A stretch of DNA of 64,000 nucleotides from assembly GCA_963707125.1 (NCBI GenBank), contig CAVPOU010000015.1, positions 186,001-250,000 of the forward strand. Reading direction: 5' to 3'. Positions 44,422-52,082 of the stretch are shown piece by piece (within the stretch, counting starts at the first letter, position 1; every line of letters starts with the position of its first letter). Source of the DNA: CAVPDE01 sp963707125 (GTDB lineage Bacteria > Desulfobacterota > DSM-4660 > Desulfatiglandales > HGW-15). A model generated the notes under the pieces. It did no database searches, had not been told where the DNA came from, and worked only from the letters and a program-made list of their open reading frames with translations. The position numbers and the translations under genes are program-made.

Positions 44422-45618
44422 TCAGCAGTGTTTGGCCAGGATGCCGACGATGCGTTCGGCAGTGTGGCCGTCCCACAGAGATGGGCACTGACTGACTCTC
44501 GTCTGTCCGTCCAGGACTTTCTTAACCTCGGCGACGATCTTTTCCGGGTCATTGTGGACCAGCACGTTGGTCCCATCCGTCAACGTGATCGGCCGCTCCG
44601 TTGTGTCCCTGAGGGTGATGCACGGGATATTGAGAATGGTCGTCTCTTCCTGGATACCCCCTGAGTCGGTGAGAACAACCTTGGCGTGGGCCATGAGGTT
44701 CAAGAAATCAAGGTAGCCAAGCGGATCAAAACAGTGGATCTTCCTTTTGAGGGAGCCGCCCTCAAAGTATTCTTCCGGCTTTATGTCCGGCGATGAATGG
44801 AATTGAAACGAGCTTTCGATGCCAAAGGCTTTGACCTGCTTTGCGGTCCTCGGATGAGCCGGAAAGAGGATAGGGAAATGGGCGCTCACTTCCAGCAGTC
44901 CACGGACAATCCTCTCCAGCGCCTGTTTGTCATCCACATTGGCAGGACGATGAAGAGTCATAAGGGCATATGAAAGTGGAGAGGACTGAGGACTGAGTAA
45001 TGAGGACTGAGTCTTTAATCCGAGGCGTACGAGAATGTTGGTCTGCTTGGCTTGCTGAAGGTGAAAAAGCAGGCTGTCCACCATGATGTCTCCAACCAGG
45101 AAGATTTTTTCCGCAGGGACGCCCTCCTTCGCCAGGTTTTCGTCACCCTCCGGCGACGGCGTGAACAAATAATCTGAAATCGCATCGGTGAGCAGCCGAT
45201 TGATCTCTTCAGGCATCTTTCGGTCAAAACTCCGCAGGCCTGCTTCTACGTGGGCCACTGGGATGTGAAGCTTCACGGCAGCGAGAGTACATGCCAGAGT
45301 GGAGTTGACGTCACCCACTACAATCACCAGATCGGGCTGCTCCTTCAGGAGAACTTTCTCAAATTCGATGAGGACCCTGCCTGTCTGCTCCCCGTGATTC
45401 CCTGACCCAACCCCGAGATGCAAATCAGGGTTGGGAAGCCGAAGATCGCGGAAAAAAGCATCGGACATGTTGAAATCATAGTGCTGGCCCGTGTGGATAA
45501 GAATACTGTGGATGCCGGCTCCCATTTCTTTGTTATACGCCGCTATGGCTCTCAGCAAGGGAGCCACTTTCATGAAATTGGGACGGGCGCCAACAACAAG
45601 AATCCACTTTTTATTCAT
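44422..45618 (-). CDS. UDP-N-acetylglucosamine 2-epimerase family (WecB/WbpI type) with a repeat-encoded insert
   Basis: 398 residues. Family motifs: VVGARPNFMKVAPL, IHTGQHYD, VVGDVNSTLA, VAHVEAGLRS with the MPEEINR loop, TLHRPANVD and VLTDSGGIQEETT. It converts UDP-GlcNAc (or a diacetamido uronate derivative) to the manno form. Residues about 203-216 (TQSSLLSPQSSPLS) are absent from related proteins as I know them and are encoded by GAGGACTGA-type words (44981-45013), in frame. The insert lies just before the LHRPANVD motif, on what is probably a surface loop. The next gene upstream is the sugar dehydrogenase/acetyltransferase fusion. Confidence 0.9.
   Translation of the reverse strand: MNKKWILVVGARPNFMKVAPLLRAIAAYNKEMGAGIHSILIHTGQHYDFNMSDAFFRDLRLPNPDLHLGVGSGNHGEQTGRVLIEFEKVLLKEQPDLVIVVGDVNSTLACTLAAVKLHIPVAHVEAGLRSFDRKMPEEINRLLTDAISDYLFTPSPEGDENLAKEGVPAEKIFLVGDIMVDSLLFHLQQAKQTNILVRLGLKTQSSLLSPQSSPLSYALMTLHRPANVDDKQALERIVRGLLEVSAHFPILFPAHPRTAKQVKAFGIESSFQFHSSPDIKPEEYFEGGSLKRKIHCFDPLGYLDFLNLMAHAKVVLTDSGGIQEETTILNIPCITLRDTTERPITLTDGTNVLVHNDPEKIVAEVKKVLDGQTRVSQCPSLWDGHTAERIVGILAKHC
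44981..45013 (-). repeat. Word repeat inside the epimerase coding region
   Basis: Three imperfect copies of GAGGACTGA(GT) on the plus strand, encoding Ser/Gln/Leu/Pro residues on the minus strand. The words match the style of intergenic tracts. Confidence 0.8.
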
Positions 45619-45649
45619 AAAACATCCTTATCAAAACACAAGAAAATCA

Positions 45650-45765
45650 TTATCTCTCAGTAGAGTAGAGAGAAAGGCAGAGAGGGAAATCTTATTGGTT
45701 TTAAAATCAGAAAACACCTCTTCTTTCTCTGTGGCTCTAGCGAGCGCGAGCGAGCGGGCGTGAGA
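45650..45765. repeat. TATCTCTC...GTGAG palindromic element, copy A
   Basis: Left end TTATCTCTCAG, right end CTGTGGCTCTAGCGAG followed by GAGCGGGCGTGAGA. It ends at the stop codon of the sugar fusion gene. Three more copies are at 50423, 51933 and 58643. Confidence 0.65.
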
Positions 45766-47418
45766 TTATTCTTTGTTTTTAACTTCTTCCAACCCGGAGT
45801 CGGTCTTTTGATATTTTTTGCCGCAGGTGAGGCATTCCAGGTCATCGGTGAGGCGTTCCCCGCACTCGCACATCCACCCAATCTGTTTTCCGGGGTTTCC
45901 TACAACAAGGGCATAATCAGGGACATTCTTCGTCACCACTGCGCCTGCCCCGACGAAGCAATAGCGGCCAAGCGTGTTGCCGCAGACGACGGTTGCATTT
46001 GCACCAATTGATGCTCCTCTCTTCACGAGAGTGGGCCGGGCCTGATCCATCTTCCTGATTTCCGCCCGGGGATTGTAGACATTCGTGAAAACCATGGAAG
46101 GGCCGCAGAACACACCGTCATCGAGAGTCACACCCTTATAGACACTGACATTGTTCTGGAGCTTGCAGTTATTGCCCATCGTAACGTCCGGACCAATCAC
46201 CACGTTCTGACCGATGTTGCAGCCCTTCCCTATTTTTGAGCCGGACAGCACGTGAGTGAAGTGCCAGACTTTTGTGCCATCCCCTATGGTCACCTTCTCA
46301 TCGACGATCGCAGTGGGGTGGACATAATAGGGCTGTGACGGGTGACGGGTGACGAGTGACGAGTCTTTATCTTTGGATACTTGATGAGCATCAAGAGCGA
46401 TCTTGCGGCCATTTTCATCTAAAGAGCGCTGAGAAGCGTTGAGGATCTTCAGGACTTTCAAGCCTTCGCGGCCATCCGTTAAAGGCTGCTTCCCGTTTGT
46501 CATGCACTCGAGGAACTGCTGACATTCGACACGCAGAGGTTCAGCCTGAGGGATATCCAGCTTTTCGGGCTCAGCCTTTGCAGGAACCGGCACATTGTCC
46601 TGCCACTTGATTTCATGGGCATAGAGAAGAAGCTTTTCACCCCACGGCAGGGTATCATCGAAGACCGCCATTTTTCTATCGCCAACCACCACAAGCTCCT
46701 GCACCTTGAAAGGATGCAGCCAGGAGACAAAGATGTGTGCGCGGAGACCTGAAGGGAAATCGAGATGCGTTGTTGTGACATCGGCTATTTTCTTGTGAAG
46801 GTAGAATCCGCCCGTTGTCAGGACGCCCTCGGGTTCCTCTTGCGCAAGAGAGAGGATCATGGAAATGTCATGGGGCGCAAAAGACCAGAGGATGTTCTCC
46901 TCACGCCTGATTTTCCCCAGATTGAGGCGTTGGGAATGGATGTAGTTGATGCGACCAAGATCCCCCTTTGACGCAAGTTCCTTGAGCCTCACAAAGGCCG
47001 GGTGGTACTGGAGGAGGTGTCCGACCATGAGCACCCGCTTCCGCTCATCCGCGAGCGAAATGAGCTCCTCGCCCTCGCGTTCATCTAGGACAAGCGGCTT
47101 TTCCACGTAAACGTGTTTGTTCACCAGGAGGGCTTCACGTGCGAGGGTGTAATGAGTTTCTGCGGGAGTGGCAATCACCACCCCGTCGATGTCCTTTCGC
47201 GACAGAACGTCGTGAAGGGCAAGACACGTGTCCACCTCAGGATACTGTTTCTTGAAACCGGCAAGGACTGTCTCGTTCTTGTCGCAGATCAGCTTTAGTG
47301 CGCCGAGCTCATAGTAATTGCGAACAAGGTTCTTGCCCCAGTAACCCGAGCCAATAACCGCTACAGCCGACTGAGGCCCGGCAGTTTTCTTGGAAAGTTG
47401 TTTTGTTTTATCTGTCAT
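45766..47418 (-). CDS. Fusion of Gfo/Idh/MocA sugar dehydrogenase (WbpB-like) and hexapeptide N-acetyltransferase (WbpD-like)
   Basis: 550 residues. Residues 15-345 are an NAD-dependent dehydrogenase: AVIGSGYWGKNLVRNY, the VEKPLV motif (105-110) and DISMILSL. Residues 366-520 are a left-handed beta-helix acetyltransferase (VHPTAIVDEKVTIGDGTKVWHF, IGKGCNIGQNVVIG). A C-terminal CXC-X9-CXXC zinc-ribbon-like tail (about 520-540) follows. The two activities are successive-but-one steps (3-oxidation and 3-N-acetylation) in making UDP-2,3-diacetamido-2,3-dideoxy uronic acid. The linker (about 350-364, DSSLVTRHPSQ) is encoded by GTGACGGGTGACGA-type word repeat, so the fusion may have arisen by repeat growth across a gene border. 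The aminotransferase for the step between is not in the window. Confidence 0.88.
   Translation of the reverse strand: MTDKTKQLSKKTAGPQSAVAVIGSGYWGKNLVRNYYELGALKLICDKNETVLAGFKKQYPEVDTCLALHDVLSRKDIDGVVIATPAETHYTLAREALLVNKHVYVEKPLVLDEREGEELISLADERKRVLMVGHLLQYHPAFVRLKELASKGDLGRINYIHSQRLNLGKIRREENILWSFAPHDISMILSLAQEEPEGVLTTGGFYLHKKIADVTTTHLDFPSGLRAHIFVSWLHPFKVQELVVVGDRKMAVFDDTLPWGEKLLLYAHEIKWQDNVPVPAKAEPEKLDIPQAEPLRVECQQFLECMTNGKQPLTDGREGLKVLKILNASQRSLDENGRKIALDAHQVSKDKDSSLVTRHPSQPYYVHPTAIVDEKVTIGDGTKVWHFTHVLSGSKIGKGCNIGQNVVIGPDVTMGNNCKLQNNVSVYKGVTLDDGVFCGPSMVFTNVYNPRAEIRKMDQARPTLVKRGASIGANATVVCGNTLGRYCFVGAGAVVTKNVPDYALVVGNPGKQIGWMCECGERLTDDLECLTCGKKYQKTDSGLEEVKNKE
46335..46365 (-). repeat. Word repeat encoding the linker of the sugar fusion protein
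   Basis: Four tandem GTGACGGG/GTGACGAG words on the plus strand, kept in frame with the genes on either side. The same words occur in non-coding DNA at about 24495-24515. Confidence 0.8.
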
Positions 47419-47660
47419 TTCACGGCCCCTCGCTTAATTTTGCTACCAAACCCATAGCGCCGCCCTGTAGGCGCCACGCCCACAAAAATCGTAACTGCCT
47501 AGTGTTTAAATCAAATCTCTCGTTTGCCGAGAGGGTTTGCTCCATTTTCACATCACCACAGTTGATAATAGACTCAATAATGAGTCTCGGAGCGATTTTC
47601 CTCTGAGCAAGGAACAAAAGAAGCCTCCTTGCGAGCGGAATTCAAGCGAGAAACCCGGTA

Positions 47661-47689
47661 TTGACACAAGTCATACGGCGTTGCTAAAA
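47661..47689 (+). promoter_or_regulatory. Candidate promoter upstream of radA
   Basis: TTGACA (47661-47666), 17 nt spacer, CTAAAA (47684-47689). It is 220 nt before the radA ATG, so it is only tentatively assigned. Confidence 0.35.
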
Positions 47690-47769
47690 GGGAGACAAGG
47701 CTTTATCAAAGGTGCAGGGTGAAGTCAATGGAGAGAACAGCACTGCGTTAAAGGATCGGCCTGACGGCA

Positions 47770-47806
47770 TCGAGGAGCACTGCGTTCGAGGAGCTCTTCG
47801 CTTGAG
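47770..47806. repeat. Short GAGGAGC tandem repeat (reverse copy of 49578-49660)
   Basis: Two 17 bp units, CGAGGAGCACTGCGTT and CGAGGAGCTCTTCGCTTG, in the opposite orientation to the larger array on the other side of radA. Confidence 0.65.
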
Positions 47807-47907
47807 ACAAGTTCATTTGCCTCCAAAATCTTCTCTCTAACCTCAAACGCCTTTGTGCAGGGACCACAGTTCACGAAGGATAAACAACGCACACCAGGCA
47901 ATAACCG

Positions 47908-49263
47908 ATGACTAAACCGCCTAAATTCCTTTTTGTCTGTCAGAGCTGCGGGCACCAGACGCCCAAGTGGCTGGGACGCTGCCCTGACTGCGGCCAGTGG
48001 AATTCCTTTGTCGAAGAAGTGACGCAGAAAGGAACCAAGGGTCTCCCCTCCTATGTCATGGGGCAGCCTCAGCCCATCGATTCCATATCCCTGGATCCCG
48101 CGATGCGGCTCAAGACGGGCATCCAGGAATTCGACCGCACCCTGGGAGGCGGGATCGTGCCCGGCTCCATGGTCCTCATCGGGGGAGACCCGGGCATCGG
48201 CAAATCCACTCTTATTCTTCAGGTTGTAGCGAGGCTTTCCAGGGACGGCCTCAGAGCCCTCTATCTCTCCGGTGAGGAATCCCCCCAGCAGATCAAGATA
48301 CGGGCCGATCGGCTTTCGATTCATGCGGAAAACCTCTTCCTCCTCACAGGGACCTGCATCGAGCATCTCTTTGAAAGGATAGACGAGCTTCAACCCAATC
48401 TCCTTGTCGTGGACTCCATTCAAACCGTGTACACCGAGGCTTTGCCCTCGGCGCCGGGAAGCGTGGGTCAGGTGAGAGAGGTCTCCACGCGGCTTCTCAA
48501 CTGGGCCAAGAAGACCGGCATTCCCACCTTTCTCATCGGGCACGTCACCAAGGACGGAGCCATTGCAGGGCCCAAGGTTCTTGAGCACCTCGTGGACACG
48601 GTTCTCTATTTTGAAGGTGACAACTCCCACGCTTTCAGGATCCTGCGGGCTGTGAAGAACCGCTACGGTTCCACCAACGAGATCGGCGTCTTTGAAATGA
48701 AAGACGCGGGCCTTGAGGAGGTGGGCAACCCCTCGCGCATCTTCCTGGAAGAAAGGCCTGAAGGCGCTTCCGGCTCCGTCGTCATTCCGTGTCTCGAAGG
48801 CACCAGGCCCCTGCTCCTCGAAATACAGGCCCTTGTCGGACCCAGCCCTCTCGGCATGCCGCGCAGGACAGCGAGCGGCGTGGACCACAACCGGATTTCT
48901 CTCCTCGTAGCGGTCCTGGGCAAGAGGATGGGGATTGAGATGGGAGATCAGGATATCTTTGTTAACGTGGCAGGAGGCCTGAGGGTGGATGAACCGGCTG
49001 CGGACCTCGGCATTGTTTCGGCCATGATCTCCAGTTTCCTGGACCGGCCTGTGGACAAGAACCTGGTCGTTTTCGGTGAAGTCGGCCTTGCGGGCGAGAT
49101 CAGGGGAGTGAGCCAGCCAGAGCTGAGGATCAAAGAAGCAAAGAAGCTCGGCTTCACTCGGTGCCTGCTCCCAAAGGGGAATCTCGAAGCGTGCTCGCGC
49201 ATCGAAGGCGTGGAGCTGGTGCCAGTGGATTCCGTCAGGAATTTGATGGAAATTCTTTTCTAA
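47908..49263 (+). CDS. radA: DNA repair protein RadA
   Basis: 451 residues. N-terminal zinc finger C11-C14-C25-C28 (CQSCG/CPDCG), Walker A GGDPGIGKS (92-100), the RadA-specific KNRYG motif near 250 and a Lon-like C-terminal domain (EIGVFEMKDAGL onwards, GGLRVDEPAADLG). It is a hexameric helicase acting in branch migration during recombination. The ribosome site is weak (AGG 9 nt upstream). Confidence 0.96.
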   Translation: MTKPPKFLFVCQSCGHQTPKWLGRCPDCGQWNSFVEEVTQKGTKGLPSYVMGQPQPIDSISLDPAMRLKTGIQEFDRTLGGGIVPGSMVLIGGDPGIGKSTLILQVVARLSRDGLRALYLSGEESPQQIKIRADRLSIHAENLFLLTGTCIEHLFERIDELQPNLLVVDSIQTVYTEALPSAPGSVGQVREVSTRLLNWAKKTGIPTFLIGHVTKDGAIAGPKVLEHLVDTVLYFEGDNSHAFRILRAVKNRYGSTNEIGVFEMKDAGLEEVGNPSRIFLEERPEGASGSVVIPCLEGTRPLLLEIQALVGPSPLGMPRRTASGVDHNRISLLVAVLGKRMGIEMGDQDIFVNVAGGLRVDEPAADLGIVSAMISSFLDRPVDKNLVVFGEVGLAGEIRGVSQPELRIKEAKKLGFTRCLLPKGNLEACSRIEGVELVPVDSVRNLMEILF

Positions 49264-49577
49264 AAGCAAACACCTTGGCCTCACACCCGCTCCCCTTCGG
49301 GTCGCTAGAGCTTCACCCTGTTAAATAAGATCTGCAGTGCGGATCTTAACTTCAGCATCTTCCGAAATTCCGATATGCTGCGATTCAATTCCGGTCATTC
49401 TCCATGTTTAATGCCGGAATCAATAGGTTGAAAATGAAATCAGCGAGATCTACAGCAAGCTGCCATACTTCCAGCTTCTCAAAGGGAAAAACAAACTCCC
49501 TCTTTCCATTCTGTCCCATTATTTCCTCCTCCCCTAAAGCATTTCCTCCTCAAGTCTCGCGCCAGCGAGACGCTCGT
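49264..49577. other. Intergenic region after radA, no gene seen
   Basis: AT-rich and without a credible frame or terminator; leads into the tandem repeat. A GCTAGAGCTTCACCCTG fragment resembles parts of other dispersed repeats. Confidence 0.4.
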
Positions 49578-49680
49578 CGAACCTAGTGCTCCTTGAGCGG
49601 AGCGGTCCTCAAGCGCAGCGCTCCTCGAACGCAGTGCTCCTCAAGCGCAGCGCTCCTTCAGTCCCGCTTCCGCGGGACGC
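49578..49680. repeat. Tandem repeat array of about 17 bp units
   Basis: Five imperfect units of the form AGCGCAGCGCTCCTCAA (variants GAGCGGAGCGGTCCTCA, ACGCAGTGCTCCTCA) from 49578 to 49660, then a GTCCCGC/GCGGGAC hairpin to 49680. It ends at the nitroreductase stop codon (minus strand). Confidence 0.75.
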
Positions 49681-49685
49681 TCTTC

Positions 49686-50336
49686 TTATTCCCTCCATTT
49701 CACCAGTTCATTGACCGGAGCTCTTTCTGATCTCACCTTGTTGACGCCGGAGGAAGGGTCCCTATAGCCCACGGCGATCCCGATCACGACTTCCTTATCT
49801 TCGGAAAGATTCAGCTGCTCCCTGATGTCTTCGTCAAAGGCCGTGATGAGCCCGATAGGGCACGTGGCAAGACCCATGGCGTGGGCGGCAAGCACGAGGT
49901 AGCCCAGGATGATGCCGATGTCCGTGAGGCGGGCGCTTGAAAAGACCTTGTCGATCACAATAATGATCGCGGTGGGCGCACCGTAAAAATTGCAGCTCCC
50001 TTCATTGATGAAGTCCTGAAAGGACGTGCCCGCAGGCAGGTTGGGCAGCATGCCTTCGAGCAGGCCTCTCTGCCTTTCCACAAAATACTCGGGCAGAGGC
50101 CTTTTGGCCCCAGGGCCGCAAGAGATGTTCCTTTCTTTCATGCGCTTCACCAGAACCCGGCTGAGCCTTTTCCGCTCCTCTCCGGACACAACGACCAGTT
50201 CCCACGGCTGGATGTTAATGGCAGATGGGGCCTGGGATGCATAAGAGATGAGCTTCTCCAGGGTTTCCTTTTCCACGGGCCTGTCCAGGTACACCCGGGT
50301 GCTTCTTCTTTTCTGAATCGCTTGCAACACGTCCAT
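49686..50336 (-). CDS. Nitroreductase family protein
   Basis: 216 residues. FMN-binding N-terminus AIQKRRSTRVYLDRPV, SQAPSAINIQPWELVVV, and C-terminal VVIGIAVGYRDP with a KVRSERAPVNELV end. These enzymes use NAD(P)H and FMN to reduce nitro groups, quinones or halogenated compounds; a fermentative or detoxifying role is possible. GAGAGG upstream of the ATG. Alone in its orientation. Confidence 0.88.
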   Translation of the reverse strand: MDVLQAIQKRRSTRVYLDRPVEKETLEKLISYASQAPSAINIQPWELVVVSGEERKRLSRVLVKRMKERNISCGPGAKRPLPEYFVERQRGLLEGMLPNLPAGTSFQDFINEGSCNFYGAPTAIIIVIDKVFSSARLTDIGIILGYLVLAAHAMGLATCPIGLITAFDEDIREQLNLSEDKEVVIGIAVGYRDPSSGVNKVRSERAPVNELVKWRE

Positions 50337-50422
50337 GGCATTACCTCTCTCATCATTGATCTTCAGTCATTCTATGGACTGATACGCCTTCGTTCAATCG
50401 AAAATTTGAAAAAAACAAAACC

Positions 50423-50515
50423 TTATCTCTCACAGAGTCACAGAGAGGACACAGAGAAATCCTGTTTTTTTACTAAACCCAAAGAACCCTCCTCTTCCTC
50501 TGTGACTCAAGTGAG
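50423..50515. repeat. TATCTCTC...GTGAG palindromic element, copy B
   Basis: Left end TTATCTCTCACAGAGTCAC, right end CCTCTGTGACTCAAGTGAG. It sits between the divergent nitroreductase and KamA-like genes. Confidence 0.65.
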
Positions 50516-50612
50516 TCCCCTTTTTCTTATCTTTTGCCCGCGAAGGGGAATTTGACAGGCCCTTCATGTCGGTCATATACTCCCCTGTCACCTTTTTCAC
50601 CAGGAGTTGTTC

Positions 50613-51674
50613 TTGAGAGTCATCCCAAAAAGCCATGAAGAAACTTGGGAGAGCATCCTTTCCAAAAGTATTACATCGCCTCGCGATCTGGCGCAGGTCA
50701 TCGAGATCGATCAGCCGGAAGAACTGGAAAGAGTCGCGCAGAAATATCCCATGCGGATCAATCCCTATTACCTTCGCCTCATCAGGAAAAAGGAAGACCT
50801 TTTCTACAAGCAAGCCGTGCCTGACCTTCGGGAAATCACGGATAAAAAAGGCTTTGATGACCCCTTGAACGAAGAGGAGCTATCCCCGGTCCCGGGTCTG
50901 ACCCACCACTATCCGGACCGGGTTCTCTTTCTCGTCTCCAGCCAGTGCCCCGTGTACTGCCGTTTCTGCAACAGGAAAAGAAAGGTGGGGCATCCCTCCA
51001 TGGTCACCAGGGAGACGATCAGGGAAGGGATCGCCTACATAAGAAAAAGCAGGGAAGTCAGAGATGTTCTCCTTTCAGGAGGAGATCCCTTGCTCCTGAC
51101 GGACAAAGACCTCTATCGCATCCTTACGGAACTTCGGTCGATCTCTCACGTGGAAATCATACGAATCGGCACCCGGGTGCCCTGTACCCTCCCCCAGCGC
51201 GTCACACCGGAACTGGCAAACCTCCTCAGGGGATTTCACCCCTTGTACCTGAACACCCATTTCAACCATCCGGACGAGATCACCCCTGAAGCAAGCCTTG
51301 CCTGTGCCAGGCTTGCTGATGCAGGGATTCCCCTTGGCTGCCAGACCGTTCTTCTGAAAGGCGTCAATGACGACGAGGAAATCATCCCGAAACTGATGAA
51401 AAAGCTCCTCACCGTTCGGGTCAGACCCTACTACCTGTTCCAGGCAGACCTGGCAAAAGGGACATCCCATTTCTGGACGCCTCTCAATAAAGGCCTGGAC
51501 ATCATCTCCAAGTTGCAGGGCCACACCACCGGTCTCTGCGTTCCCCATTTTGCCGTTGATCTTCCCGGCGGTGGAGGAAAGGTGAACCTCGTTCCCTCTG
51601 CGATTGTGGAGAAAGAGGGTAAAACCTTGATCAGGAATTACCTGGGAAAGGAATATGGGTGGGACACGAAGTAA
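50613..51674 (+). CDS. KamA family radical SAM protein (lysine 2,3-aminomutase-like)
   Basis: 353 residues from a TTG at 50613, which has GGAG 6 nt upstream; a TTG at 50607 is too close to that site. The radical SAM motif is CPVYCRFC (C112, C116, C119), followed by LLSGGDPL, and the C-terminus has the PLP-lysine motif PGGGGK. The short form resembles EpmB (EF-P lysine aminomutase) and glutamate/lysine aminomutases. It lacks the longer N- and C-terminal parts of clostridial KamA. No efp or epmA gene is nearby, so the substrate (free lysine, EF-P lysine or other) is open. Confidence 0.88.
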   Translation: MRVIPKSHEETWESILSKSITSPRDLAQVIEIDQPEELERVAQKYPMRINPYYLRLIRKKEDLFYKQAVPDLREITDKKGFDDPLNEEELSPVPGLTHHYPDRVLFLVSSQCPVYCRFCNRKRKVGHPSMVTRETIREGIAYIRKSREVRDVLLSGGDPLLLTDKDLYRILTELRSISHVEIIRIGTRVPCTLPQRVTPELANLLRGFHPLYLNTHFNHPDEITPEASLACARLADAGIPLGCQTVLLKGVNDDEEIIPKLMKKLLTVRVRPYYLFQADLAKGTSHFWTPLNKGLDIISKLQGHTTGLCVPHFAVDLPGGGGKVNLVPSAIVEKEGKTLIRNYLGKEYGWDTK

Positions 51675-52057
51675 GTGCCTAAAATAGTAAAGCAGAAGAC
51701 AGAATACAGCAGACAGTAGACAGCATAAATCAGATGACAGACGACAGAGGACGGCAAGCAGCCGTCAGTGAACCCGAAAGCTAAAGTCGAATAAAATGCA
51801 ATCACGAAAGCACCCTTCGACTCCGCTCAGGACAGGCGAAAATTGGAAAACACGAAAAAGACACTGAGTTGGAAGAGAGAAAACAGAATACAGGAGACAG
51901 AATTCAGGAGAGAATCAATTTCGAGATAAAACCTATCTCTCACAGAGTCACAGAGAAGACAGAGTGAAGAACAAAATAAGATTGTTAAGTTCTTTTTAAA
52001 CCCTCTGGGAACTCTGTGGCTCTAGCGAGCTTAGGCGAGCGGGCGTGAGTGAGGGTT
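51675..52057. repeat. Repeat-filled intergenic region with TATCTCTC...GTGAG element, copy C
   Basis: AGACAGAATACAGCAGACAG words (about 51695-51760), a CACCCTTCGACTCCGCTCAGG palindrome half (about 51810), more CAGAATACAGGAG words, then copy C of the element (51933-52057) with left end CCTATCTCTCACAGAGTC and right end GGCGTGAGTGAGGG. Confidence 0.65.
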
Positions 52058-52082
52058 TTCTGTTTTGGGTGAGGAGGAAGGC

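Larger units (their letters stand above)
47419..47907. other. Divergent intergenic region upstream of radA
   Basis: About 490 bp between the sugar fusion gene and radA. It holds a candidate promoter (47661-47689) and a short block of GAGGAGC words (47770-47806). No gene with support. Confidence 0.45.

Noticed and set aside
47725..49284. 519-codon open frame on the minus strand across radA
   Set aside because: It is the antisense shadow of radA: RadA matches its family over the full length on the plus strand, while this frame shows no domain or ribosome site.
49578..49680. Tandem array as a CRISPR
   Set aside because: Units are about 17 bp, imperfect and contiguous with no spacers; no cas genes in the window.
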